Source of the DNA: Bacillota bacterium
GTDB taxonomy: Bacteria; Bacillota; Clostridia; Acetivibrionales; DTU013
Length of the DNA: 64,000 nt
NCBI GenBank assembly: GCA_023412915.1
Contig: JAEZRE010000012.1
Span: forward strand, 18,818 to 82,817
Reading direction: 5' to 3'
How positions within the stretch are numbered: the stretch's first letter is position 1; every line of letters starts with the position of its first letter. A program made the position numbers and the translations under genes. The notes beneath the pieces are model-generated. The model was not told where the DNA came from, made no database searches, and worked only from the letters and a program-made list of their open reading frames with translations. This document shows, in pieces, positions 41,198-49,558 of the stretch.

Positions 41198-42469
41198 CTA
41201 CTTTATAACTTCGATTCCACCCATATATTTTCTCAGTACTTCAGGAACAACTACTGAACCGTCCGCCTGTTGGTAAGTTTCAAGGATACATGCCGTTGTT
41301 CTTCCGATTGCCACTCCAGAACCATTCAGCGTATGTACCAATTCGGGCTTTTCATTGGGTCCCCTCCTGAATTTTATATCCGCCCTTCTTGCCTGGAAGG
41401 TCTCGAAATTACTACAGGATGAGATTTCTACATATCTGTTATAGCTGGGCATCCATACTTCAATATCGTATGTCATTGCAGAGGAGAAACCAAGGTCTCC
41501 GATACAGAGCTTAACTACCCTGTAGGCAAGTCCGAGCTGCTGCAGCACTTCTTCGGCATCATTGGTAAGCTTTTCAAGTTCCTCGTAGGAAGTTTCAGGC
41601 GTTGTAAACTTGACCAACTCGACCTTGTTGAACTGGTGCTGGCGGATCAGTCCCCTGGTATCCCTGCCCGCGGAACCCGCCTCAGCCCTGAAGCATGCCG
41701 AATACGCTGTATGCATGATCGGCAGGTCTTTAACGTCCAATATCTGCTCCCTGTACATATTGGTAACAGGCACTTCCGCGGTAGGTATCAGGAAGTATTC
41801 TGTATTTGCTACTTTGAAGGCATCTTCTTCAAATTTCGGAAGCTGACCGGTGCCTACCATACTGTTGCGGTGTACCATGAACGGCGGAAATACCTCCGTG
41901 TAACCATGCTTCAAAGTGTGCAGATCAAGCATGAAATTCATCAGCGCACGTTCAAGCCTTGCTCCTGCACCTTTATAAAAAGTGAATCTGGCGCCGGTAA
42001 CCTTTGCAGCCGTCGAGAAATCAAGTATATCCCTTGCTTCACCTATGTCCCAGTGAGTCTTGGGTTCGAAGTCAAATTTAACAGGAGTACCCCATTTCCT
42101 TATCTCGAAGTTATCTGCGTCGCTATTTCCCAAAGGCACGCTTTCGTTCGGAACGTTAGGAATCGTTAAAACCAGAGCGTCTATCTGATCATCGACTTCC
42201 TTTATCTGCTGATCTAGCTCCTTTACTTCATTTGAGAGAGCTTTCATCTCATCCATGAGAGAAGCTACATCCTTACCTTCTTTTTTATATTGCGGTATCA
42301 GCTTCGAATCGGCGTTCTGCTTGCTCTTCATCTGCTCGGTCTTAAAAATAAGTTCGCGCCTTTTCACATCCAACGCCATAAATCCATCGATGTCGAATTT
42401 ACCTTTGCTTTTGAGCAATGCTCTCTGTAAAAGCTCCGGGTTACTGCGTAATTGTTTTATGTCCAACAT
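41198..42469 (-). CDS. serS: Seryl-tRNA synthetase
   Basis: A 423-residue class II synthetase that charges serine tRNAs. The N-terminal long antiparallel coiled coil (about 30-105, KSKQNADSKLIPQYKKEGKD and EVKELDQQIKEVDDQID) contacts the long variable arm. The class II motifs follow: motif 2 FRAEAGSAGRDTRGLIRQHQ and motif 3 GSGVAIGRTTACILETYQ near the C terminus. ATG start 9 bases after GGGGAG. A consensus promoter lies close upstream and there is no room for a T-box leader. The two serine tRNAs lie directly downstream on the same strand but have their own promoter. Confidence 0.98.
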   Translation of the reverse strand: MLDIKQLRSNPELLQRALLKSKGKFDIDGFMALDVKRRELIFKTEQMKSKQNADSKLIPQYKKEGKDVASLMDEMKALSNEVKELDQQIKEVDDQIDALVLTIPNVPNESVPLGNSDADNFEIRKWGTPVKFDFEPKTHWDIGEARDILDFSTAAKVTGARFTFYKGAGARLERALMNFMLDLHTLKHGYTEVFPPFMVHRNSMVGTGQLPKFEEDAFKVANTEYFLIPTAEVPVTNMYREQILDVKDLPIMHTAYSACFRAEAGSAGRDTRGLIRQHQFNKVELVKFTTPETSYEELEKLTNDAEEVLQQLGLAYRVVKLCIGDLGFSSAMTYDIEVWMPSYNRYVEISSCSNFETFQARRADIKFRRGPNEKPELVHTLNGSGVAIGRTTACILETYQQADGSVVVPEVLRKYMGGIEVIK

Positions 42470-42514
42470 TTATATTCTCTCCCCGCTATTAATAATCACA
42501 TTAATGGTAAAACA

Positions 42515-42544
42515 ATTATAATATAAAAATATTTCTTTGTACAA
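42515..42544 (-). promoter_or_regulatory. serS promoter
   Basis: On the minus strand: TTGTAC (42539-42544), 18-base spacer, perfect TATAAT (42515-42520), about 45 bases before the start codon. Confidence 0.7.
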
Positions 42545-42551
42545 TTTTCCC

Positions 42552-43280
42552 TTAACTATATCTATTTATAAAACTTTTAGCGCCTTTTAGGTATCCGCTC
42601 TCAGGATATTCCTGAACCAGCAGTCTCATATGGTTCACAGCTGCCGTCTTATTCCCCGTCTTAATCTCGGCCCAGGCAAGGTAGAAAAGACAGTTATCCG
42701 AGAAAGTCTCTTTTTTTGCATATCCAAGCGACAGTTCAAGCTTTACCGCAGCTTCCGTATATTTACCCTGCCTGTACAATTTATAGCCCTCGTCATACAA
42801 TAGCTTGCCGGCTTCGCTCCTTACCTTGAGATCCAATGCGTTGAATGCTTCAAGGTCTTTACCCTCAAACAGGCTCGAATCTACCGATGCAAGCAATCCT
42901 GCTGCTTCGGTTACGTTTCTCTTCATATATTCCGACAATACACTATGAAAGTTTTCTTCGGCCTCGTTTTTTTTCTGCGTTGCAGCATCCCCCACTGCCT
43001 TATCATTATTCAAATCACGGATCATATTCTTTAGTACAAGCGTTTCGTTTTCCAAAGCGCTTATTTGATCATTCAATTTTTGATTCATTTCCTGTGCGCT
43101 TGAGAAATTCTGCTGATACTTGTTCTTTTCGTTTTCTGTGGTAAAAACCTGGCTCTTGTAAGCGCTCAGATTTTTATTCATTTTGATCTGGCTCAAGCCA
43201 GCAAATAAAAGTACAATAAATGCACTTGTAAAAAGTATGACCGCGTAAAGCCATACGTTCGATTTTTTATTTTCACTCAT
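42552..43280 (-). CDS. Membrane-anchored coiled-coil / TPR protein
   Basis: A 242-residue protein: short cytoplasmic N terminus, one membrane segment at about 10-31 (WLYAVILFTSAFIVLLFAGL), a coiled coil at about 45-95 (EKNKYQQNFSSAQEMNQKLN), then TPR-like helices (YDEGYKLYRQGKYTEAAVKL, FYLAWAEIKTGNKTAAVNHM, LLVQEYPESGYLKGAKSFIN). The last repeats resemble those of YbgF/CpoB-type periplasmic adaptors. I do not recognise a named family. The start is the ATG 9 bases after AGGGG. It is downstream of the DUF4446 gene in the parAB operon region, which suggests a link to cell-envelope or chromosome organisation, but only by position. Confidence 0.75.
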   Translation of the reverse strand: MSENKKSNVWLYAVILFTSAFIVLLFAGLSQIKMNKNLSAYKSQVFTTENEKNKYQQNFSSAQEMNQKLNDQISALENETLVLKNMIRDLNNDKAVGDAATQKKNEAEENFHSVLSEYMKRNVTEAAGLLASVDSSLFEGKDLEAFNALDLKVRSEAGKLLYDEGYKLYRQGKYTEAAVKLELSLGYAKKETFSDNCLFYLAWAEIKTGNKTAAVNHMRLLVQEYPESGYLKGAKSFINRYS

Positions 43281-43310
43281 TTTTTTCATCCCCTAAGAAA
43301 CCTTTTTCGA

Positions 43311-43829
43311 TCACTCAGAATAGCTGTTGGACGTGTGCGTCTTTCTTGCAGTGTCAATAGCTTTAATTTCCTCGGCCGAAAGCGCATATTTCGATTTGCC
43401 GCCCGTAACAGGCTTTGCATATGTTGAAGAGCTGTCCCTCGAGTACAGGCTGCTCAATACAAAACCATCGTCGTTGTTATCAAGTATTGCAATGGAAAAG
43501 CTGAGATCGCTTCCGACATTGTCGAAGGCATTGTATCTAATGACGCCGATTTTCTGAATACAGTAGTACATATTTCTTCTTATAGTATTAAGTTGATATT
43601 CGATATCCTTGTTCTTGTCGACTATGCCGTTTACTTTGTCTATACAGTCGTTGAGTACATCTTCGATACTTGCTCCGCTCAATCCGTTCATGAATTTATT
43701 GTATTTGGATTTCAGCTTCTTTATCTTCGACCTGTTCACAAGGTTCATTATGAAAAGTAATAATATAATTAAGAAATTGACCCCGATCAATATCAGCCAT
43801 TCATACGAAATTTCAAACAACTCTTCCAT
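43311..43829 (-). CDS. DUF4446 family protein
   Basis: A 172-residue protein: one membrane segment at about 10-28 (YEWLILIGVNFLIILLLFIM), a basic stretch, a helical region (LSGASIEDVLNDCIDKVNGI), and the DUF4446 core with GVIRYNAFDNVGSDLSFSIA and DGFVLSSLYSRDSSSTYAKP, ending in LSAEEIKAIDTA. The function is unknown; the family is found regularly just downstream of parB in Clostridia, as here, separated by a parS site. ATG start with AAGGAGAATCT upstream. Confidence 0.92.
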   Translation of the reverse strand: MEELFEISYEWLILIGVNFLIILLLFIMNLVNRSKIKKLKSKYNKFMNGLSGASIEDVLNDCIDKVNGIVDKNKDIEYQLNTIRRNMYYCIQKIGVIRYNAFDNVGSDLSFSIAILDNNDDGFVLSSLYSRDSSSTYAKPVTGGKSKYALSAEEIKAIDTARKTHTSNSYSE

Positions 43830-43877
43830 AATAGATTCTCCTTCTTAAAACCTCTTGTATCCTTAATCCTAGGACTT

Positions 43878-43893
43878 TGTTTCACGTGAAACA
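43878..43893. promoter_or_regulatory. parS: parS site
   Basis: TGTTTCACGTGAAACA, a perfect 16-bp palindrome identical to the parS consensus bound by ParB/Spo0J, between parB and the DUF4446 gene. Confidence 0.96.
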
Positions 43894-44018
43894 TTTGTCA
43901 TTTTCAGTCCCACGCTCGCAAATATGTCTATTTTCCTTTTCAAGGGCTTTTACCTTTCAATAATGATATTATATTGCCATATCTCAAATATCGCCTTAAA
44001 CGCCATTTTATAAGGTGG

Positions 44019-44870
44019 CTATTTTTGGCTGTTTTTTTCTAATTTTTCCACTAGCGAAATAATCCTGTCCAATTCATCCAGTGAATAATACTCGATCAGT
44101 ATTTTACCGTTTTTCTTATTATTCATTATTTTTACCTTAGTACCAAACACTTCTCTGAATCTTTCCTCTATCGCCCGATATTCTACATCTATCGATTCTT
44201 TCTTTTTTACAGTTTTCAATTTTGTCAGTCGTTTTACCAACAGTTCGGTATCACGCACATTAAGTTCTTTCTTAATTATTTCTTCAGCTGCTTTCAACTG
44301 CAGAGCGGTATCGCTTAGTGATACTAACGCTCTGGCGTGCCCGCTGGTGATCTCGCCATCTATGAGCTTCACTTTCAATTTTTCCTGAAGAGAAAGTAAC
44401 CGAAGTGAATTGGCAATCGCAGGTCTGCTTTTTCCGACTGTCGCGGATATTTCCTCCTGCGTCATTTCAAAGTCTGTGATAAGTCTGTCATAAGCCTCTG
44501 CCTCTTCAATCGGATTGAGATCTTCACGCTGTAGGTTTTCTATAAGCGCTATCTCCATTACCTGCTTGTTTGATAGATCCCTGACTATGGCTGGCACAGT
44601 CTGGAGTCCGGCAAGTCTGGAAGCTCGCCAGCGTCTTTCACCGGCTACTATCTTGTATGTGTCTCCTTCTCGCTGAACTATCAGCGGCTGTACTACGCCA
44701 TGCTGTTTTATAGATTCGGCGAGCTGTGACAGCTTTTCATCATTGAAATACTTTCGCGGTTGGCTGCTGTTGGGTTCTATATCGGTTATTCTTAATTCCT
44801 TCACGCCGGTATCATCTGTTTCTGCAGATGTAATAAGGGCGCCAAGCCCTTTTCCCAATCCTTTTTTCAT
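44019..44870 (-). CDS. parB: Chromosome-partitioning protein ParB (Spo0J)
   Basis: A 283-residue CTP-dependent DNA clamp that loads at parS and spreads. The N terminus KKGLGKGLGALI is the ParA-interacting peptide. The CTPase/ParB domain has IEPNSSQPRKYF, GVVQPLIVQREGDTYKIVAG with GERRWRASRLAG, and ENLQREDLNPIEEA. The helix-turn-helix follows (TQEEISATVGKSRPAIANSL, ITSGHARALVSL), then a C-terminal dimerisation domain rich in K/I/E. The start codon overlaps the parA stop (position 44870), and parA/parB are co-translated. Two parS sites lie on either side of the pair. Confidence 0.98.
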   Translation of the reverse strand: MKKGLGKGLGALITSAETDDTGVKELRITDIEPNSSQPRKYFNDEKLSQLAESIKQHGVVQPLIVQREGDTYKIVAGERRWRASRLAGLQTVPAIVRDLSNKQVMEIALIENLQREDLNPIEEAEAYDRLITDFEMTQEEISATVGKSRPAIANSLRLLSLQEKLKVKLIDGEITSGHARALVSLSDTALQLKAAEEIIKKELNVRDTELLVKRLTKLKTVKKKESIDVEYRAIEERFREVFGTKVKIMNNKKNGKILIEYYSLDELDRIISLVEKLEKNSQK

Positions 44871-45646
44871 TACCTGCCTGCCTCCTGCGAATAATCTATG
44901 ACTTCCTGGGCTAACTCAAGATAACATTCGGCCCCTTTTGACTTCGGGTCATACAATATAATAGGAAGTCCGAAGCTCGGAGCTTCGCTCAGACGAACAT
45001 TCCTGGGTATGACTGTCCTGTACACCTTGTTCCTGAAATATTTCTTAACGTCTTCGACTACCTGTATCGATAGGTTTGTACGCGCATCGAACATCGTCAG
45101 TACGACTCCTTCTACATCAAGCGACGGATTCAGGTGTCTTTGAACAAGCTTAACGGTATTCATAAGCTGACTCAATCCTTCAAGCGCATAGTACTCGCAT
45201 TGTATCGGCACCAGTATTGTATCTGCCGCTGTCAGTGCATTCAACGTGAGGAGTCCCAAAGAAGGCGGGCAATCTATTAAAACATAGTCGTACTTTTTTC
45301 TAATCTCTTCTATTGCCACTTTCATTCTGGTTTCTCTCGATATTACAGATACGAGCTCTACCTCCGCGCCAACAAGTTGAATATTGGAAGGGCATATATA
45401 AAGATTTTCGACCGCCGTCTTCATAAGCGCATTTTCAATATTTACATCGTTTATAATAACTTCGTAGATGGATTTATCTATGACCTTTTTATCGATCCCA
45501 AGTCCGCTTGTGGTATTACCCTGGGGGTCGATATCGATAATCACTACTTTTTTACCCTTATGAGCAAGGCAGGAACTTAAATTCACAGCAGTTGTAGTTT
45601 TACCTACCCCGCCTTTCTGATTAGCTATCGCGATTACCTTGGCCAA
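44870..45646 (-). CDS. parA: Chromosome-partitioning ATPase ParA (Soj)
   Basis: A 258-residue deviant-Walker ATPase. AKVIAIANQKGGVGKTTTAV holds the signature lysine and P-loop, VVIIDIDPQGNTTSGLG the switch region, and YDYVLIDCPPSLGLLTLNAL Walker B. Soj/ParA moves origins with ParB and, in Bacillus, modulates DnaA. The start is taken as TTG, 8 bases after GAGGGG, which gives the canonical N terminus; a GTG three codons earlier overlaps the ribosome site. It lies downstream of gyrB, not of noc as in most Firmicutes. Confidence 0.97.
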   Translation of the reverse strand: MAKVIAIANQKGGVGKTTTAVNLSSCLAHKGKKVVIIDIDPQGNTTSGLGIDKKVIDKSIYEVIINDVNIENALMKTAVENLYICPSNIQLVGAEVELVSVISRETRMKVAIEEIRKKYDYVLIDCPPSLGLLTLNALTAADTILVPIQCEYYALEGLSQLMNTVKLVQRHLNPSLDVEGVVLTMFDARTNLSIQVVEDVKKYFRNKVYRTVIPRNVRLSEAPSFGLPIILYDPKSKGAECYLELAQEVIDYSQEAGR

Positions 45647-45785
45647 GAGATTCACCCCTCACATTGCAAAAAAATAAAAACACGTTCTAATTATAACATA
45701 AAGTGATAAAATGCAACACGTTATAATTGAGCATTAAAATTGATCAAGTAATTGGTAAACAAATAGCACCGATCCAAAAAATAAA

Positions 45786-45803
45786 GGAGGCTGATCAGCC
45801 TCC
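45786..45803 (-). terminator. Terminator after gyrB
   Basis: GGAGGCTGATCAGCCTCC is a perfect 18-bp palindrome; on the minus strand it is followed by TTTATTTTTT, about 80 bases after the gyrB stop. Confidence 0.8.
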
Positions 45804-45833
45804 CAACCGCTTAATCACTATATTTCAGGTAAT

Positions 45834-45849
45834 TGTTTCACGTGAAACA
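45834..45849. promoter_or_regulatory. parS: parS site
   Basis: A second perfect TGTTTCACGTGAAACA, between the gyrB stop codon and its terminator, 188 bases upstream of parA. Confidence 0.96.
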
Positions 45850-45882
45850 TGATGCATTTATCTAATAAAGTTTTACGTTGGA

Positions 45883-47808
45883 TCATACATCGAGATTTGT
45901 AACATATTTTGCGTTCTGCTGTATAAAGTCCTTCCTCGGTTCTACTTTATCCCCCATAAGTATTGTAAATATCTCATCAGCAGCAAGTGCGTCGTCAAGT
46001 TCAACCTTCAGCATCGTCCTGGTCTCGGGATTCATCGTTGTTTCCCAAAGCTGTTCCGCGCTCATTTCACCAAGACCTTTATATCTCTGTATATCGCAGT
46101 CTTCCTTTTTCCAGCTTTTCTCTTTCTGTATGTTTTCTACTTCCTTTTCAGAAAAAGCATAATATTCTTCTTTTCCTTTATAAACCTTGAAAAGCGGAGG
46201 CCTGGCAATATATACATGTCCTTTCTCTACGAGCGGCTTCATATATCTGTAAAAGAAAGTCAGTAGCAATGTCCTTATATGTGAACCATCTACATCTGCA
46301 TCTGCCATGATTATTACCTTGTCGTACCTAAGTTTGTTGAGATCATAATCTTCTCCGATCCCAGCCCCGAGTGCGGTAATTACGGGCAGCAATTTTTCGT
46401 TTTCGTAGACCTTGTCAAGACGAGCTTTTTCAACGTTGAGCATTTTCCCCCAAAGAGGCAATATTGCTTGATATTTTCTATCCCTGCCCTGCTTTGCGGA
46501 ACCGCCTGCCGAGTCTCCTTCGACGATATATATTTCACAATTCGAGGGATCCCTTTCGGAGCAATCGGCCAATTTCCCCGGTAATGTTGTCGACTCTAGC
46601 GCCGATTTTCTTCTGGTAAGCTCTCTTGCTTTTCTTGCGGCTTCTCTTGCCCTTGAAGCCATCAGGCATTTATCCATTATTATCCTTGCAACAGATGGGT
46701 TTTCTTCGAAATAGTCTGTCATCTTTTCAGTGACTATATTTTCTACGAGGCCCCTTATTTCGCTGTTTCCAAGCTTCGTTTTAGTCTGTCCTTCGAACTG
46801 CGGCTCAAGTAGCTTTACGCTTATGATAGCTGTAAGGCCTTCTCTTACGTCTTCTCCCATAAGATTCTTGTCATTTTCCTTGATCAAATTATACTTTCTT
46901 GCATAATCATTTATAACCTTGGTGATTGCAGTTTTGAAACCAGTCAGGTGCGTTCCGCCTTCAGTAGTCGCTATGTTGTTTGCATAGCTGAAGGTGTTCT
47001 CTACATAGCGGTCGTTGTACTGCATTGCAATCTCACATACTGAGGAGTCCTTTTCCCCGGAAATATATATAGGAAGATCATGAAGTACTTCTTTATCCTT
47101 GTTGATGTACTCGACAAAGGATACGATTCCTCCCTCGTAATGCAGCAGCTTCTCAATTTTTTCCTCAGGCCTTTCATCTATAAGCTTGATTTTTATGCCT
47201 TTGTTTAGAAAAGCCATTTCTCTGTATCTGCTGGTCATTGAATCAAAATCGAAAACAGTATCCTCAAATATTTGGGGATCAGGCTTAAAAGTCGTCCTCG
47301 TACCCGTTTCATTTGCTTCTCCGATTACTTCAAGAGTAGTTACGGTCTTACCTCTTTCATACCTTTGCCTGTATATCTTTCCGTCCCTTTTCACCTGGAC
47401 CTCGAGGTACTCGGATAATGCATTTACAACAGATGCTCCGACTCCATGGAGTCCTCCTGAAACGGTATATGCTCCGCCGCCGAATTTTCCGCCCGCGTGG
47501 AGTATGGTATGGACGACTTCGACCGTCGGTATCCCCATTTTTGGATGTATTCCGACAGGTATACCGCTGCCGTTGTCGGTGACGGTTATCGAGTTATCCT
47601 TGTTTACAACGACCTCGATCGTATCGCACCTTCCGGCAAGCGCCTCATCAACGCTGTTGGCCACGATTTCATATACCAGGTGGTGCAGCCCTCTCAGAGA
47701 TGTGCTTCCTATATACATCCCAGGCCTTTTCCTTACTGCTTCCAGACCTTCCAATACCTGTATCTGATTTTCATCGTATTTTACATTTTTGTTGTTAATC
47801 TCGTCCAT
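45883..47808 (-). CDS. gyrB: DNA gyrase subunit B
   Basis: A 641-residue ATPase subunit of gyrase. The GHKL ATPase domain shows VLEGLEAVRKRPGMYIGSTS, DEALAGRCDTIEV, the lid GGLHGVGASVVNAL, and GGTHLTGFKTAITKV. The TOPRIM domain has EGDSAGGSAKQGRDRKYQAI, the metal-binding MADADVDGSHIRTLLLTFFY, and PRKDFI at the end. The start is the ATG 5 bases after GGAGG; an upstream ATG eight codons earlier is not preceded by a site. It follows recF and remB in the usual order, but gyrA is not downstream; it lies on the other side of oriC. Confidence 0.98.
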   Translation of the reverse strand: MDEINNKNVKYDENQIQVLEGLEAVRKRPGMYIGSTSLRGLHHLVYEIVANSVDEALAGRCDTIEVVVNKDNSITVTDNGSGIPVGIHPKMGIPTVEVVHTILHAGGKFGGGAYTVSGGLHGVGASVVNALSEYLEVQVKRDGKIYRQRYERGKTVTTLEVIGEANETGTRTTFKPDPQIFEDTVFDFDSMTSRYREMAFLNKGIKIKLIDERPEEKIEKLLHYEGGIVSFVEYINKDKEVLHDLPIYISGEKDSSVCEIAMQYNDRYVENTFSYANNIATTEGGTHLTGFKTAITKVINDYARKYNLIKENDKNLMGEDVREGLTAIISVKLLEPQFEGQTKTKLGNSEIRGLVENIVTEKMTDYFEENPSVARIIMDKCLMASRAREAARKARELTRRKSALESTTLPGKLADCSERDPSNCEIYIVEGDSAGGSAKQGRDRKYQAILPLWGKMLNVEKARLDKVYENEKLLPVITALGAGIGEDYDLNKLRYDKVIIMADADVDGSHIRTLLLTFFYRYMKPLVEKGHVYIARPPLFKVYKGKEEYYAFSEKEVENIQKEKSWKKEDCDIQRYKGLGEMSAEQLWETTMNPETRTMLKVELDDALAADEIFTILMGDKVEPRKDFIQQNAKYVTNLDV

Positions 47809-47844
47809 GCTTTCCTCCTGCTTCTTGTACATTGCAAAAACTTT

Positions 47845-48114
47845 TTATAAGTTGGAAATATCGTCTATATACTCGGATCTCTTGTGAAGAGTGACTGAAG
47901 AAATTGGGGACAAATATATTTTGCTCTTCTTATCCACTTCAGTTATTATAAAGGTCTTTGGAAGATCCTGGGATATAGCCTCAACAAAGCCTTCTTCCTC
48001 GGCTATTCTCAAGAATTCCTTCGTATCCTTGGACAAAGTGGTCGTTTCTATATCGAGTATCGCGATCACGTTTTTCATCGGGATCACAACGTCCCCTCCA
48101 ATATGAATAAACAT
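47845..48114 (-). CDS. remB: RemB-like extracellular matrix regulator (DUF370)
   Basis: An 89-residue protein of the DUF370/YaaB family: MFIHIGGDVVIPMKNVIAIL at the start and SVTLHKRSEYIDDI at the end match RemB, the small regulator located between recF and gyrB in Bacillus. RemA/RemB activate biofilm and matrix genes; the RemB role is less direct. Here too it lies between recF and gyrB. ATG start 6 bases after GGAGG. Confidence 0.92.
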   Translation of the reverse strand: MFIHIGGDVVIPMKNVIAILDIETTTLSKDTKEFLRIAEEEGFVEAISQDLPKTFIITEVDKKSKIYLSPISSVTLHKRSEYIDDISNL

Positions 48115-48212
48115 ATGAATCCTCCATCCTCTTTTGTCCTATATATTCTATCGTAAATAACAATACAGTGCAAATGATTGCCATTGTTAATCTCTATATT
48201 TTAATTCATTTG

Positions 48213-49319
48213 CTATTTTAAAATACTCCCGTTATCGATGTGAAATATGGATGCATCAGAATTTTCACCTTTATAAAAGTTCAAGTCCGTGCATGTTATG
48301 AAAGTTTGCAAACCTGATATACTTTCGAGAAGAAATTCTTTTCTCCTGTCATCGAGCTCTGAAAGGACATCATCGAGTAAAAGTACGGGAAAATCCCCGC
48401 TTTCTTCTTTCATAAGGTCAATCTCGGCAAGCTTCATCGAAAGCACGGTAGTTCTTTGTTGTCCTTGCGAGCCATAAACCTTAGTACTTTCACCGTTCAA
48501 TATTATATCTATATCATCCCTGTGAGGTCCGACAACAGTCGTACCTTTACGAATCTCATTGTCCCTGTTTCTTTCGAGCGTATCAAAGAATTTTTTTTCT
48601 ATTTCTTCATCGCTGTATGAATTAGGTATTTCAAAAGACGGGCTGTATTCAAGTATCAGTTTTTCTTCATGATTAGTAAGCTTGTCATGCCTGGCCGAAG
48701 CGAAGCCGCAAAGTTCACCTACAAATTTTTTTCTGACTTTTATTATACGCGAACCTGTTTTTACCAGATGTTTGTTCCAAACCTCCAGCGTATCCTCGAG
48801 GCTTCTTTGTACAGTAATTCTTTTAAGAAGGCTGTTTCTTTGAAAAAGTATCTTTGCATACTGCTGCAGATCATAAAAGTATGAGGGTCTCAGCTGGCTC
48901 AGTGTTATATCTATAAATCTCCTTCTTTCAGCCGGACCCTGTTTGATAATGAACAAATCTTCAGGTGAAAATATGACTGCGTTTAGATGACCCATCAGAT
49001 CACCTATCTTTTTCACCGGAATATCATTTATCCTGATTTTTTTCCGATCTTCGTTATTGAAATTGATCCTGATTTCTTCGTCTATAGTTTCCTTTGTGAA
49101 CTGCAGCCTTATTTCGAATTCGGTTTCACCGTTTTTCAACAACTCCTGATCCTTCGAAGTTCTGTGGGAACGTCCGGAAGCACATAGAAATACGGCTTCT
49201 ATTATGTTGGTCTTACCTTGCGCATTATTGCCGTATATTATATTGAACGAGTCGGAAAAATCCATATTCAGATGATCGTAATTTCTGAAATTCCTTAATT
49301 TGAGCTTCCTTATCTGCAA
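48213..49319 (-). CDS. recF: DNA replication and repair protein RecF
   Basis: A 368-residue SMC-like ATPase that loads RecA at gaps. Walker A GNNAQGKTNIIEAVF is at about 30-44, the ABC signature YGSQGQQRTTVLSMKLAEI and Walker B FPVLLLDDVLSELDDRRKEF near the C terminus. The start is a TTG (LQIRKLKLRNFRNY in frame), 8 bases after GAGG; there is no ATG that would keep the conserved N terminus. It lies 15 bases after the S4-domain gene in the dnaA-dnaN-yaaA-recF order. Confidence 0.97.
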   Translation of the reverse strand: MQIRKLKLRNFRNYDHLNMDFSDSFNIIYGNNAQGKTNIIEAVFLCASGRSHRTSKDQELLKNGETEFEIRLQFTKETIDEEIRINFNNEDRKKIRINDIPVKKIGDLMGHLNAVIFSPEDLFIIKQGPAERRRFIDITLSQLRPSYFYDLQQYAKILFQRNSLLKRITVQRSLEDTLEVWNKHLVKTGSRIIKVRKKFVGELCGFASARHDKLTNHEEKLILEYSPSFEIPNSYSDEEIEKKFFDTLERNRDNEIRKGTTVVGPHRDDIDIILNGESTKVYGSQGQQRTTVLSMKLAEIDLMKEESGDFPVLLLDDVLSELDDRRKEFLLESISGLQTFITCTDLNFYKGENSDASIFHIDNGSILK

Positions 49320-49334
49320 AGATTTTTCCTCACT

Positions 49335-49541
49335 CTATTCAATAATATAACTTTGCCCTTCAAATTCGACTATATCGCCGGCGCGTAGCTTTTTTCCCCG
49401 CTGTAGCTCAGTATTGCCGTTTACCCTGACTTCTCCGTTTGTTATCAGTAACTTTGCATCGGAACCGCTACCCACGATGCCTGAAAACTTCAACATTTGC
49501 TCAAGCTTGATATATTCAGTTTCAATTTTAACCTTCTGCAT
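49335..49541 (-). CDS. yaaA: S4-domain RNA-binding protein (YaaA/RlbA type)
   Basis: A 68-residue protein consisting of one S4 domain: TEYIKLEQMLKFSGIVGSGS, DAKLLITNGEVRVNGNTELQ, RGKKLRAGDIVEFEG. It is the small S4 protein found between dnaN and recF in most Firmicutes; in Bacillus it has been linked to ribosome assembly. The start is the ATG 5 bases after AGGTGG; a GTG three codons upstream is inside that site. Spacing to dnaN and recF is under 20 bases on each side, so it is part of the operon. Confidence 0.93.
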   Translation of the reverse strand: MQKVKIETEYIKLEQMLKFSGIVGSGSDAKLLITNGEVRVNGNTELQRGKKLRAGDIVEFEGQSYIIE

Positions 49542-49558
49542 CGATACCACCTGCTTTC

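Noticed and set aside
42470..42551. Possible T-box leader for serS
   Set aside because: Only about 80 bases separate serS from the next gene and a consensus promoter lies within 45 bases of the start; no room for a T-box.
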